From: Microvirga massiliensis | GTDB lineage: Bacteria; Pseudomonadota; Alphaproteobacteria; Rhizobiales; Beijerinckiaceae | Length of the DNA stretch: 64,000 nt | Assembly (NCBI RefSeq): GCF_001006805.1 | Contig: NZ_LN811353.1 | Coordinates: forward strand, 531,311 to 595,310 | Direction of reading: 5' to 3' | In this document: positions 25,833 to 34,910 of the stretch, piece after piece | Layout: every line of letters starts with the position of its first letter | Position numbering within the stretch: the first letter of the stretch is position 1 | Translations under genes and position numbers: made by a program | Notes under the pieces: model-generated | Told to the model about the DNA's origin: nothing | The model's database searches: none | What the model saw: the letters and a program-made list of their open reading frames with translations, nothing else

Positions 25833-26321
25833 CCCAGAGCCAGGTTCGGGCGATGTGCGGGATGAGAGGCACACCGCCCGGACAACCTTGGAACGGCCGG
25901 ATCTGCTCGAATCTGGAGCCCATGAAAACCCGGCCGTCGCAAAGTGCGCACGGCAGCTGACAGCGCTTGCGAACCTGCTCGACACAGGACCATGTCCGCT
26001 CCTACGGGAGCCGCACCGCTGTGGCGAGGGCTGAAGGTGTTGCGGAAACCCGATGACGCTTGGCCGCTGGGCTGCGGCTACATGAACGGGTGAGCCTGGC
26101 GAGACGTGGAGTGGGGCCTCGAAGCGGTGGCAGGAACGGCCGCCATGTCGACGTGCTCGCCGCTCTGGCCGAGCTATTAGTAGCGGCGTGATTCACGGCA
26201 ACGGATCAACCACCTCGCCCGTTACTGCTCTCGAAATGCGCGACCCGAGATGGCTGGCGGCCTAGCCGCTTCCGTCATGCCGACCTGAGCCCTCCGGGCA
26301 GATGCCCGAAAGGAATATTAA
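25833..26321. other. Non-coding interval upstream of the TerC gene
   Basis: About 490 bases without an intact gene on either strand. I looked for the yybP-ykoY manganese riboswitch that often precedes TerC-family genes and do not see its conserved core. A small hairpin cgggc-agat-gcccg lies at 26296-26309, just before the ribosome site AAAGGAAT of the TerC gene. Confidence 0.4.
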
Positions 26322-27083
26322 ATGGACTTCACGTGGATTTCCGAGCCGACGGCGCTGGTTGCGCTCGCGACCCTGGTCGTCATGGAGGTCGTGCTGGGGA
26401 TCGACAACCTGATCTTCATCTCGATCCTGACCAATAAGCTTCCCGAACATCAGCGCGCGAAGGCACGGCGGATCGGGATCGGGCTGGCGCTGTTTCTACG
26501 ACTGGCGCTGCTGGGAACGATCGCGATCATCGTCCAGCTCACGCAGCCAGTCTTCACGGTCTTCGGGCACTCGTTCTCATGGCGGGACCTGATCCTGATC
26601 GGCGGTGGCCTCTTTCTCGTCTGGAAAGCCACGAAGGAAATCCATCACAACGTCGATCCCACTCCGGGCGACGATCTCTTCGACACCGCGCGGGGAACTA
26701 TAAGTTTCGGTGTCGCCATCGGACAGATCCTCCTGCTCGATCTCGTCTTTTCGCTCGACAGCATCATCACCGCGGTTGGGATGACGGACCACGTGGCGAT
26801 CATGGTGATCGCCGTCGTCGTCGCCGTAACGGTGATGCTCCTGGCCGCCGACCCGCTGGCCCGCTTCATCCACGCCAACCCGACGATCGTGATGCTGGCC
26901 TTGGGATTCCTCCTGATGATCGGCATGACCCTGATTGCCGAGGGCTTCGGAGCGCATGTCCCGAAGGGTTATATCTACACCGCAATGGCGTTCTCGGCCG
27001 CGGTCGAGGCCCTGAACATGCTCTCGCGGCGAGCCGCGCGCCGCAAGGCCGAGGCGCGCTCCGCCGCTTCGGAACAACCATGA
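26322..27083 (+). CDS. TerC family integral membrane protein
   Basis: A 253-residue protein with seven predicted membrane helices. The two family repeats carry acidic metal-site motifs, [11 protein letters not shown] near residues 25-35 and [15 protein letters not shown] near 140-154. TerC proteins are manganese or calcium exporters linked to metallation of secreted proteins and tellurite resistance. The C-terminal tail [12 protein letters not shown] is basic and cytosolic. Ribosome site AAAGGAAT precedes the ATG. It is monocistronic or pairs loosely with the following secreted-protein gene. Confidence 0.92.
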   Translation: MDFTWISEPTALVALATLVVMEVVLGIDNLIFISILTNKLPEHQRAKARRIGIGLALFLRLALLGTIAIIVQLTQPVFTVFGHSFSWRDLILIGGGLFLVWKATKEIHHNVDPTPGDDLFDTARGTISFGVAIGQILLLDLVFSLDSIITAVGMTDHVAIMVIAVVVAVTVMLLAADPLARFIHANPTIVMLALGFLLMIGMTLIAEGFGAHVPKGYIYTAMAFSAAVEALNMLSRRAARRKAEARSAASEQP

Positions 27084-27152
27084 CGTGGCGGAGGAAACTG
27101 CTGTCGCAGCCTTTCGTCTTTCCCACCATGCCAGACCGAACGGAGTGAATAG

Positions 27153-27605
27153 ATGATCGCTATGAAACGCTCTGCCGCTGCCATGGCGGCTCTTGCTTGC
27201 TTCGTCGCCCTGCCCAGTATTGCCGCATGGGCACAGACCAACAGCGGCTACCGGAGCGTCGACGCGGATGCCGGCAAGTCGCGCCGTCTCGGAGTCTATG
27301 GCAACGTCACGAAGGATTGCACGTCAGGGCCACTGCCGACGATCCGGGTGGTGACCCCGCCCAAGCACGGCGAGCTGAACGTCCGAAGCGGCACGCTGAA
27401 GGCCGGCCGGATCACACGCTGTCCGAAGCTCGAGGCGAAGGCGCAGGGTGTATTCTACAAGGCCAACGCACAGTACACCGGAACCGACGAAGTCAGCTAC
27501 GAGGTGAGATCCGCCAGCGGCAAGATTGAGTCCCACACCGTCAAGATCAACGTGACGAGCACGCCACCCGCCGGCGCCAAGCCGAGTGACGATACGGAAT
27601 TGTAA
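27153..27605 (+). CDS. Secreted protein with an Ig-like/cadherin-type fold
   Basis: A 150-residue exported protein. The signal peptide is residues 1-28 (MKRSAAAMAALACFVALPS to WAQ). The mature part has two cysteines (in VTKDCTSG and RITRCPKL) likely to form a disulfide, and the pattern VVTPPKHGELNV with later YTGTDEVSYEVRS typical of bacterial Ig-like domains. Small single-domain proteins of this kind are common and uncharacterised in Hyphomicrobiales. The tail is Pro-rich. Confidence 0.78.
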   Translation: MIAMKRSAAAMAALACFVALPSIAAWAQTNSGYRSVDADAGKSRRLGVYGNVTKDCTSGPLPTIRVVTPPKHGELNVRSGTLKAGRITRCPKLEAKAQGVFYKANAQYTGTDEVSYEVRSASGKIESHTVKINVTSTPPAGAKPSDDTEL

Positions 27606-27732
27606 GGCGCGATCACAGTGGCGATCCAGGTGTCGGCACCCGATCCTGGAATATTTCACTTTGTTCGCAATGACCCACCGAGTCCGGCGCCACTCCGTTT
27701 CCGGCCATACACTCCCTTTCTCCCGTTCTCTT

Positions 27733-27813
27733 CGTCATTGCGCGCGGAGCGAAGCGATCCAGGAGCGAATTCGTCGACGGGTAGATTGCTTCGCCTGCGG
27801 CTCGCAAGGACGG
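27733..27813. repeat. REP-like palindromic repeat (cgtcattgcg type), copy A
   Basis: The left arm begins cgtcattgcgcgcggagcg and the right arm ends gattgcttcgcctgcggctc followed by gcaaggacgg; they pair as an imperfect palindrome. This is the well known intergenic repeat type of Hyphomicrobiales. Fragments of further copies occur at 27664-27674 and 27841-27863. The interval 27606-28026 holds no gene. Confidence 0.8.
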
Positions 27814-27919
27814 AGGTGCGATGGGACTGGCAGTGCACACGCCCGCGGCTCGCAAAGACGGCAGTGGGTCCGGCGCTACTCCGGTTCCGGCCCTGCACTT
27901 CCCGCCCTCACGCCCTCTT

Positions 27920-27992
27920 CGTCATTGCGAACGAAGTGAAGCAATCTACCCGTCGACGGATGGTTCGCCTCGCCTGCGGCTCGCCATGACGG
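27920..27992. repeat. REP-like palindromic repeat (cgtcattgcg type), copy B
   Basis: A second near-complete copy with left arm cgtcattgcgaacgaagtga and right arm ttcgcctgcggctcgccatg then acgg. Together with copy A and two fragments it makes a cluster in the 420-base gap between convergent genes. Confidence 0.8.
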
Positions 27993-28026
27993 CAGGGGGC
28001 GGAAAGTGTATTGAGCGTGTAGAACC

Positions 28027-28287
28027 TCAGGCCGCCGAGCCCTCGTCCCCACTATCCCGCAGGTAGGGCTCGACGCGTCCTTTCAGCTTGATCGTCATGG
28101 GATTCCCGGCGCGGTCCTTGGCCTTTCCAGCCGCCACGCGAATCCAGCCTTCGCTGACGCAATATTCGTCGACATTCGTTTTCTCCGCACCGTTGAAACG
28201 AATGCCGATGCCGCGTGCGAGCAACGCCTCGTCATAGTACGGGCTGTCCGGATTGGTGGACAGACGATCGGGCAGTGAATTGGTCAT
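28027..28287 (-). CDS. DUF3297 family protein
   Basis: An 86-residue protein almost wholly covered by the DUF3297 signature: LPDRLSTNPDSPYYDEALL, RGIGIRFNGAEKTNVDEYC, VSEGWIRVAAGKAKDRAGNP and MTIKLKGRVEPY. The start is placed at the ATG at 28287 (MTNSLPDRLS) preceded by GGGAAAA; an upstream TTG would add five residues. The family is a glutathione-peroxidase-neighbour type small protein of unknown function. It lies behind the TIGR02588 gene on the same strand. Confidence 0.88.
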   Translation of the reverse strand: MTNSLPDRLSTNPDSPYYDEALLARGIGIRFNGAEKTNVDEYCVSEGWIRVAAGKAKDRAGNPMTIKLKGRVEPYLRDSGDEGSAA

Positions 28288-28375
28288 GGAGTATTTTCCC
28301 AATTTGGCGAATGGCTAGCGAGATCCGCCGCGACGGCCAATCGGCTTGGCTTGCGCAACGATCCGGTTCAGAGGG

Positions 28376-28804
28376 TCACGGATCCTCGTATCCAGTGGCG
28401 CGGACATTCAGCGTATGGAGACGGGGATCGTTCTGGAAGAACAGGCCGCCACGCCGTTCCGCCCCGTCGGGCACGAAGCTGAAAGTCGTCGTGCTTTCCT
28501 CGACGACCTTGTTGCCCTGCATCAACTCGCCCACGATCTGAACCTCCGCTCCAGTCGCGCCGCCGGAATTCCGCGCAACGATCCTCGCGAGATACCCGGT
28601 CGGCTGATCGACGATCGACACGACGTGCACCGAGATCGCGGGGGCGTCCCCGTTCCGTGTCAGGCCCTCATAGGCCAGGATTCCGATCGTGGCTACGAAG
28701 ATCAGAAAGCCGGCAAGGGCCGTCAGCCTCTCGGGCCATGGAATCTTTTCCTTCTCCTCGTCGCCCTTTTGATTCCCTGGTTCGTGCTCCACGGCCGACC
28801 TCAC
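28376..28804 (-). CDS. TIGR02588 family protein
   Basis: A 142-residue membrane-anchored protein: hydrophilic N terminus, one helix at about 28-48 (LTALAGFLIFVATIGILAYE), and a periplasmic beta-rich domain containing RIVARNSGGATGAEV and FSFVPDGAERRGGLFF. It overlaps the TIGR02587 gene by 4 bases. The two families are nearly always found as a pair, which supports a shared, still unknown envelope function. Confidence 0.88.
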   Translation of the reverse strand: MRSAVEHEPGNQKGDEEKEKIPWPERLTALAGFLIFVATIGILAYEGLTRNGDAPAISVHVVSIVDQPTGYLARIVARNSGGATGAEVQIVGELMQGNKVVEESTTTFSFVPDGAERRGGLFFQNDPRLHTLNVRATGYEDP

Positions 28805-29703
28805 AGGATCAGGCGGGCCGCAGCGGCGCCCAAGGCCCCGGGAAAGGCAAGGATCACCACGATGAGCGCACCGTCGGCAAGTCCAAGGCCTGCGAAATGG
28901 CCGAACGTCCAGAGAATGTAGGTGCTGACCAGGAGCGTGACCGCGTATCCCACGATGCTGAACCGGAGGAGCAGCGACCAGAAGCCTTTGGCCTCGGCTT
29001 TCTCCTGGCCGTAGAAGCCGACTTGATAGACGAAGGCGTGCAGGATCGCGACGGAGAACAGAGCCAGTGCAATCCCGTGCCAGGAGCTCATCTTGAAGGA
29101 GATCACGATCATCTCCTCCGTGGGAGCGAGATTGAAGACGAAATAGAGCGCCCCCGCTGCCATCAGAAAAAGCGTTCCAAAATAAGCCACCTCTTCCTTT
29201 TGCTCGACCTGCTGGTCGCCTTGCTGGCCGAGCTGCTCGCGGGCAAGAACGGCACCCATCGCTGCCGGCACCATCTGAATTGCGATCTTGCCGACGATCT
29301 CTGAAAAATCCTCACGCCAGGTCAGGATACCGAGCAGCGTCATCACGAGGGCGGAGGTCAGAGCCCCGATCGCAAGAGCCGCGAAGCCATCGACGACATC
29401 GTCCTGCCAGTCGAATGCGTCTCTAATGCCTGAGTAATAGGCAAGGCCGATCAAGAGCGGCAGCGACAGCCCGACGAACAGCGCGAGCTTGAGAGGGTTC
29501 AGGGAGAAACCGAGCCACCACATCTCCATCGTCATGAGAAGCGGCAGCCCGAAAATCGCTGCGCCCGCAAAGGCGCGCGCGAGATCACGCAGCCAATGAC
29601 TGCTCCGCCCGCGAGGCGGTTTGTCGTCCTCTGCAGTTGCCCTATCGAAAGCTCGAGGGTTGGGCTGGACGTCCAGAGGATGATCTCGTAGGGCCGTGCT
29701 CAT
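28801..29703 (-). CDS. TIGR02587 family membrane protein
   Basis: A 300-residue polytopic membrane protein with seven or eight helices. The N-terminal 45 residues are hydrophilic, then FAGAAIFGLPLLMTMEMWWL begins the membrane part with the family's MEMWWLG motif. The start is set at the ATG at 29703 (MSTALRDHPL); an upstream TTG would add six residues. It is coupled by ATGA overlap to the TIGR02588 gene. Function unknown. Confidence 0.88.
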   Translation of the reverse strand: MSTALRDHPLDVQPNPRAFDRATAEDDKPPRGRSSHWLRDLARAFAGAAIFGLPLLMTMEMWWLGFSLNPLKLALFVGLSLPLLIGLAYYSGIRDAFDWQDDVVDGFAALAIGALTSALVMTLLGILTWREDFSEIVGKIAIQMVPAAMGAVLAREQLGQQGDQQVEQKEEVAYFGTLFLMAAGALYFVFNLAPTEEMIVISFKMSSWHGIALALFSVAILHAFVYQVGFYGQEKAEAKGFWSLLLRFSIVGYAVTLLVSTYILWTFGHFAGLGLADGALIVVILAFPGALGAAAARLIL

Positions 29704-29760
29704 CGGACCATCAACGGTCAAGCACGCGGATGGTTCGCGAGGCGGAATCGGCCGGCAGCC

Positions 29761-30050
29761 TTAAGCGCTCTGGCGTACCGGGGCTGCATTCCCGGCGCGC
29801 CATTTCACGACCTCCGAGATCAGCACGCCGAGACAGATCAAGGCCGCCGAGAGCCAGGTCGCCTCTGCCCTCGGGCTGGATATCCGAAGGAGGCCCGGCC
29901 GGTCACGAGCAAGCCTCCCACGAGCCAGAAGGCGCCGGCGCCGGACATCGCGAGCGCGAGATCCATGGGTCCACTGTCCTTCGGCCAGAACTGGGCCCGA
30001 TAGATGTTGTCGGCCGCAATCGTGATCGGCGCCAGCATGACGAGCAGCAC
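29761..30050 (-). pseudogene. Frameshifted small membrane-protein gene
   Basis: A GTG at 30050 with GGAGAAGG upstream opens a frame with a hydrophobic start (LLVMLAPITIAADNIYRAQF), then AMSGAGAFWLVGGLLVTGR. Near 29880 the sensible reading moves to another frame (WLSAALICLGVLISEVVKW), which ends at 29761. Joined, these give a three-helix protein of about 96 residues. The break is either a real frameshift or a sequence error. It lies between the ABC importer operon and the TIGR02587 gene on the same strand. Family not recognised. Confidence 0.5.
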
Positions 30051-30106
30051 CCAGAGACCTTCTCCATTGGGCGATCCACTGGCGAGAACGCCAGTGTGAC
30101 GGTGCC

Positions 30107-30808
30107 TTATACGGCGAGATATTCATGCATAGCGTTGGATGCCTCAAGTTCCGGGCGAGTGCCGGATGCAACCACCTGACCTTTCTCGATGATCACGCAT
30201 CGGTCAGTCATTCGAAAGATCATGGGTACATTCTGTTCCACAATCAGGATTGTGAGGCCGCTTTCACGGTTGATGCGAGCCAAGATATCCGCGATCTGAT
30301 GCACCAGGACCGGCATGATTCCGTCCGACGGCTCATCCAGAAGCATCACCTTCGGGTGGGTCATGAGTCCACGGCCGATCGCAAGCATCTGCTGCTCGCC
30401 GCCACTCATGGTTCCCGCCTTCTGGCTCATTCGTTCCCCGAGGCGTGGAAAGTAGGAGACCACCTCGTCGAGCCGCGACGGGAGGCTCCGCCCAGAGGCA
30501 ATGCGGCCCATCTCGAGATTTTCACGTACGGTGAGGTTCGGAAAAACGCCCCGTCCCTGAACGACCGTGGTGAGACCCAGACGTGCGCGCTCATGCGCCT
30601 CTAGGGCGGTAATGTCTCGAGAGCCCGCTGTGATGCGCCCGGAAGTGGGCGGATTGAGCCCCGCGATGCAGCGCACCAGTGTGGACTTGCCCATGCCATT
30701 GCGACCAAGGACACCGAGCACACCGCGCTCGGGAAGTCTCAGGGACAGTCCCCTCAGGACTTCAGCCTTGCCATAACCGGCATGAACGCTTTCGACAATA
30801 ATATCCAT
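30107..30808 (-). CDS. Branched-chain amino acid/urea-type ABC transporter ATPase (LivF/UrtE-like)
   Basis: A 233-residue ATPase. Walker A GRNGMGKST near residues 36-44, Q-loop region, signature TMSGGEQQMLAIGRGL and Walker B VMLLDEPSDGI. LivF-type ATPases pair with a LivG-type ATPase and two permeases. It is the last gene of the nitrilase/importer operon, 24 bases after the LivG-like gene. It energises uptake at the inner membrane. Confidence 0.92.
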   Translation of the reverse strand: MDIIVESVHAGYGKAEVLRGLSLRLPERGVLGVLGRNGMGKSTLVRCIAGLNPPTSGRITAGSRDITALEAHERARLGLTTVVQGRGVFPNLTVRENLEMGRIASGRSLPSRLDEVVSYFPRLGERMSQKAGTMSGGEQQMLAIGRGLMTHPKVMLLDEPSDGIMPVLVHQIADILARINRESGLTILIVEQNVPMIFRMTDRCVIIEKGQVVASGTRPELEASNAMHEYLAV

Positions 30809-30832
30809 TACGGGGTTCCAGCCGTTCGCCTG

Positions 30833-31552
30833 TCAATCCATTCCTAGGTAGATGCTGCGGACTTCTTCGTCGGCTGAAATGGATTCGAAGCCTCCCTCCC
30901 GGAACACCCGGCCGAGATGAAACACTGTTACCGGCGCTTTGAGATCCCGTATGAAATTGATGTCGTGTTCGATGATGATGGCGGAGAGCCCGAGATCGCT
31001 CGTAAGCGCACGAATGAGTTTTCCGGTGGCATGTGTTTCCTCCGCGGTCATGCCTGCGGTCGGCTCATCAAGCAGCATCAAGCGTGCGTTCATTCCAAGC
31101 AGCAGCCCGATCTCGAGCCATTGGCGCTGCCCGTGAGATAAGGCCGCAACTTTGCGCTCTGCGAATTCGCCGAGACGTATCGTCTCGAGGAGTTCACCGA
31201 TCCGGCCTTGCTGTTGGACGGTCTTTCGTTCGGCGGCCAGGACAGCGAGTTCGAGATTTTCGATGACCGTAAGTTCCGGAAAGACCGACGGGGTCTGAAA
31301 CTTCCGCGCGATGCCCAAACGCGCACGCTTCGGAACCGACAAGCCGGTAATGTCATGGCCACTGAAGAGGATGCGCCCCTCGGTAGGACGCTGATGGCCT
31401 GAGATCATGCTGATGAAGGTCGTCTTGCCCGCACCGTTGGGTCCAATGATGGACCGAATCTCGCCCGCACCGAGAGTCAACGATATTCCCTCATTGGCGA
31501 CTATCCCTTGAAACCGCTTCGTGAGGTTTTCGACCCGCAGGATTTCAGTCAC
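30833..31552 (-). CDS. Branched-chain amino acid/urea-type ABC transporter ATPase (LivG/UrtD-like)
   Basis: A 239-residue ATPase with Walker A IGPNGAGKTTF, signature ALSHGQRQWLEIGLLLG and Walker B LMLLDEPTAGMT. The LSHGQ-QWLEIG form of the signature is characteristic of UrtD of urea/amide importers as opposed to LivG of amino-acid systems. The start is a GTG at 31552 whose codon overlaps the stop of the upstream permease gene (GTGA); longer readings run into that gene. Confidence 0.91.
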   Translation of the reverse strand: MTEILRVENLTKRFQGIVANEGISLTLGAGEIRSIIGPNGAGKTTFISMISGHQRPTEGRILFSGHDITGLSVPKRARLGIARKFQTPSVFPELTVIENLELAVLAAERKTVQQQGRIGELLETIRLGEFAERKVAALSHGQRQWLEIGLLLGMNARLMLLDEPTAGMTAEETHATGKLIRALTSDLGLSAIIIEHDINFIRDLKAPVTVFHLGRVFREGGFESISADEEVRSIYLGMD

Positions 31553-32589
31553 CGAGGGTCTCCTCGCTTCTCGAGGAAATTGCTTACCGCGCCAGCCATG
31601 CCACCTTGGAACCAGGCAATCGAGACGATGAACAAAACGCCGATGATGAGCTGCCAATATTCAGGAGTTACTGCACTCAAGGCATTCGATAGCGAAGATA
31701 CGATGATCCCGCCCAGCAGGGCTGCCAGAAGCGACGAGCGCCCGGCGATCGCAACCCACACGACAACCTCGGTCGAGAAAAGGACGCCTCCTAATGAGGG
31801 AGAGATGAAGCCCGAATGGGCTCCGTAGAGCGCGCCCGCCGAGCAGGCGACAGCCCCGGATAGCGCAAAGGCGGCAGTCTTGTAGAGAGAGGTCTCAAAT
31901 CCGAGAGCCTCCATGCGTGGCTCGTTCTCCCTGATTCCAATCAGGATTTTCCCGAATCGGGAGCGAACGGCGGCAGAAAGCCAAAAATAAACGAGTGCCG
32001 TGAAGATGAGAATGACGTAGTAGATCGGCCTGTCTTCAAAGAGGGAGATCTCACCGATGCCAAAGGTGAGTGAAGGCCGCATCACGAACATTCCGTTCCA
32101 GCCGCCGGTGATCTGACTCTGGCTTACGGAGAGCTGCTCGATGACAATCGACAATGCCAGGGTGACGAGCACGAAATATGCGTCCCTGACACCGGCGGAG
32201 AACAGGAACCAGCCGATGAGCGCTGCGATGCATGCGCCGGCACTCGCCGCCGCGACTAGGGCAAGATAGGCAGGGTTGATCGGGAGGGCAGCCGACATGA
32301 GCAGGCCCATGATGTAGCCCCCGATGGCGAAAAAGCCGGCCTGCCCGAAGCTGAGGACGCCCGTGTAGCCCCACAGAAGTGCGAGCGACATGGCCATCAC
32401 GCCGAACAGCATATATTGCGGGAGGATATAGATGGCATATCCTTCGTACAGCAGCGGGATGGCGAAGAGTGTAGCGAAGACGAGGATCGCTAGGCTCGCC
32501 TCGCTTCGAACAACTCTTGCAGGCGATCCGGGCCGGACGCTCGTGGCCGCGACGGGGCCGTGGGACGCACGAGTATCGATCTGCGTCAT
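31549..32589 (-). CDS. ABC transporter permease (LivM/UrtC-like)
   Basis: A 346-residue inner-membrane permease with about ten helices after a hydrophilic N terminus. ALLWGYTGVLSFGQAGFFAIG is the LivM signature, and IGIRENEPRMEALGFE is the coupling-helix region contacting the ATPase. It starts 3 bases after the LivH-like gene and is coupled to the LivG-like gene by a GTGA overlap. Confidence 0.92.
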   Translation of the reverse strand: MTQIDTRASHGPVAATSVRPGSPARVVRSEASLAILVFATLFAIPLLYEGYAIYILPQYMLFGVMAMSLALLWGYTGVLSFGQAGFFAIGGYIMGLLMSAALPINPAYLALVAAASAGACIAALIGWFLFSAGVRDAYFVLVTLALSIVIEQLSVSQSQITGGWNGMFVMRPSLTFGIGEISLFEDRPIYYVILIFTALVYFWLSAAVRSRFGKILIGIRENEPRMEALGFETSLYKTAAFALSGAVACSAGALYGAHSGFISPSLGGVLFSTEVVVWVAIAGRSSLLAALLGGIIVSSLSNALSAVTPEYWQLIIGVLFIVSIAWFQGGMAGAVSNFLEKRGDPR

Positions 32590-32592
32590 GGA

Positions 32593-33453
32593 CTAATTCT
32601 GCTGCGCCAGGATCCCGCGTGGGCGGAAGCGGAGGATCAGGATTGCGAGAACGAAGACAATCGTCTGCGCGAAGGTCTGGCTGGTGATAAGGGCGAAGAG
32701 GGTCTCGGACCCGCCGATGATGAAGCTGCCGAGGACGGTGCCACCGAGTAACTGCCCCAGGCCTCCTACTGTGACGACGAAGAAGCTGCGGACCAGGAAC
32801 ACATTGCCGATGTAAGGATCTATGCTCAGCATCGGGCTGATCAGCGCTCCTGCGAGACCCGCCAGGAAAGCGCCACCTGTGAATACCCAACGATAGAGGG
32901 CTCGGACGTTCAGGCCGAGCAGGCTTGCGACTTCCCGGTTCTGGATCAGGGCGCGGATCCGAATGCCAAGCCCTGTCCGATAGTACACGAGCCCCATTGC
33001 GACGAGCAGTCCGATCGTGAACAGGCCGATCAAGGTTCTGTATGCCGGAACCTCTGCGAAGCCCAAGTTGAAGGTGCCGGGGAGGGGCTCGGGGATGCTC
33101 CGAAAATCGCTCCCGAAGACGATCTTGATCAACTCGGTTGCCACCAGGAAGAAGCCCCAGGTCAGGAGCAGGGTCTCGAAAGGTCGGTCATAGAAGTGGC
33201 GGATCAGCACAACCTCAAGGACGAGGCCAATGAGCCCGACGCCTATAGCCGCCAGAAGCGCAGCGAGCAGAAACGGCATCCCGCCAGAGACGAGTGCCCA
33301 AGCAAAGTAGGCGCCGAGCGTCAGCATCGCGCCATGGCCCATATTGATCACGCCGACGAGGCCAAAGATCACCGCAAGGCCAGAGGCTGCCAGGGCAAGG
33401 ACAAGCGTGATCAGCGTCGCGTCGACGAGAATGCTGACAGCTGTGGCAATCAC
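32593..33453 (-). CDS. ABC transporter permease (LivH/UrtB-like)
   Basis: A 286-residue inner-membrane permease with about eight helices. ALAASGLAVIFGLVGVINMGHGA is split as the N-terminal LivH motif and IRALIQNREVASLLGLNV is the coupling region. A GTG start follows GGAGACAAGC. It forms the translocation pore with the LivM-like protein. Confidence 0.92.
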   Translation of the reverse strand: MIATAVSILVDATLITLVLALAASGLAVIFGLVGVINMGHGAMLTLGAYFAWALVSGGMPFLLAALLAAIGVGLIGLVLEVVLIRHFYDRPFETLLLTWGFFLVATELIKIVFGSDFRSIPEPLPGTFNLGFAEVPAYRTLIGLFTIGLLVAMGLVYYRTGLGIRIRALIQNREVASLLGLNVRALYRWVFTGGAFLAGLAGALISPMLSIDPYIGNVFLVRSFFVVTVGGLGQLLGGTVLGSFIIGGSETLFALITSQTFAQTIVFVLAILILRFRPRGILAQQN

Positions 33454-33529
33454 GCTTGTCTCCTACGAGGAGGATACGTCGCAGGGCCCGGTCCCGGCCG
33501 ACTCCGGAGGATCGGCCGGAAGAACCAAA

Positions 33530-34783
33530 TCAGAGCGGCAACTTGCAGTTTGCGGGAGCAGGTTCGACAGCCTGCAGTGCCTGGACTTCCTCAAACATAT
33601 CATTGACGCCGGTCCAGTTACTGCGGACCTTCATGAGATAGGAGGGGAGCACGGCTTGATGGTCCTCTGCACGCATCCGGACCGGGCCCTGGGGAGCCTT
33701 GTCGAATACGATGCCCCCAAGGGCATCGCGGACCTTGTTGGTGTCTACGGATCCCGCCTTCTCGATGGCCAGAGCAAGCATGTGGGCTGCGTTGTACATG
33801 CCGACCCCAACAGTATTCATCAGTGTTCCGGGACCATATTTCTTGACGAGTTTCTCCAGGAATGCCTTGTTGTTCGGATGCTGGATCGACATGAAGTAGT
33901 CGAAGCTGACGTACGTGCCCGCCGATATTTCTGGCCCGAGTCCCGTCGTGACGACTTCCTCATCATCCACCGTCCAGATCACGATGTCCTTGCTCATCCC
34001 GGCTGCATGGAACTGGCGTCGGAAATTCACGGTGTCGCTGCCGGTAAGCGTGTGGAAGACCACCTGAGCTCCCGAGTTTCTTATGTCACGGATTACGGAC
34101 TCGTATTGCGGTGTATTGAAGGGAATATAGACCTCGCCGACAACCTCCCCGCCGAAATCCGCGAACTTCTTCTTGAACATTTTGTTCGTCTCGCGAGGCC
34201 AAGCGTAGTCTGAGCCTATGAGAAAGAACTTCTTGCCGTGGTTCTTCACGACGTATTCGACATGCGGCCAGACCTGCTGGGACGGCTCGGGGCCGAACAT
34301 GAAGATGTTCTTGTTGCAAACGCCCGGGAAAAATTCCTGGCTCTGACCCTCGTAGAATGTCGGGTAAAGCAGCATCTTGCCACTTTGCGCGACGACGGGG
34401 CCGGCTGCATTCCTCTCGGCACTGCTGAATGTGCCGGCGAGGAAATCGACACGATCCTGGCGGATCAGCCTATTCGCTTGCTCAACGACGATCCGTGGCT
34501 CGGTCTTGGAATCCCCGATGACGATTTCAACTTTACGACCGAGGATCCCTCCTGCTGTGTTAATCTCGTCAACGGCGAGCTCGAAGCCCGAGCTGTGCGC
34601 CTTGCCGTAGACGGTCCAAGCGCCCGTAAGAGGTGAGATCACGCCAATCTTGATGGGATCAGCGGCCCACGCCTTGCGGATGAGCGATGGAGTCGCAAGC
34701 GCAGTTACTCCAGCCGCGGTCACTTGCTTTAGAAAGGTGCGGCGTCCTGAGTGAGACACCTTGCTTGGATGCTTCTGTGCCAT
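33530..34783 (-). CDS. Urea/short-chain amide-type ABC transporter substrate-binding protein
   Basis: A 417-residue periplasmic binding protein of the AmiC/UrtA group. The N terminus has a twin-arginine signal (SGRRTFLKQVTAAGV, then LIRKAWA), so it is probably exported folded by Tat. The mature protein starts near ADPIKIGVISPLTGAWTVYG and has two lobes. ESVIRDIRNSGAQVVF and GTYVSFDYFMS match urea/amide binding proteins. The start at 34783 follows GGGAGGATC. The ligand is probably an amide, urea derivative or nitrile-derived compound, given the neighbouring hydrolase. Confidence 0.9.
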   Translation of the reverse strand: MAQKHPSKVSHSGRRTFLKQVTAAGVTALATPSLIRKAWAADPIKIGVISPLTGAWTVYGKAHSSGFELAVDEINTAGGILGRKVEIVIGDSKTEPRIVVEQANRLIRQDRVDFLAGTFSSAERNAAGPVVAQSGKMLLYPTFYEGQSQEFFPGVCNKNIFMFGPEPSQQVWPHVEYVVKNHGKKFFLIGSDYAWPRETNKMFKKKFADFGGEVVGEVYIPFNTPQYESVIRDIRNSGAQVVFHTLTGSDTVNFRRQFHAAGMSKDIVIWTVDDEEVVTTGLGPEISAGTYVSFDYFMSIQHPNNKAFLEKLVKKYGPGTLMNTVGVGMYNAAHMLALAIEKAGSVDTNKVRDALGGIVFDKAPQGPVRMRAEDHQAVLPSYLMKVRSNWTGVNDMFEEVQALQAVEPAPANCKLPL

Positions 34784-34910
34784 CGAATGATCCTCCCGCG
34801 GATTGTTAGTTGCGCAGCCGCCCAATGTATGCGCTGCTCTGTCAAGAACTGATCACACGCTTCTCGTGGGCAGAACCTGCAGCCCGGGTCCGTTTGGACG
34901 AAAGCAGATC

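Noticed and set aside
25833..26321. Possible yybP-ykoY manganese riboswitch before the TerC gene
   Set aside because: TerC genes often carry it, but I cannot find the conserved core sequences; only a small hairpin lies before the ribosome site.
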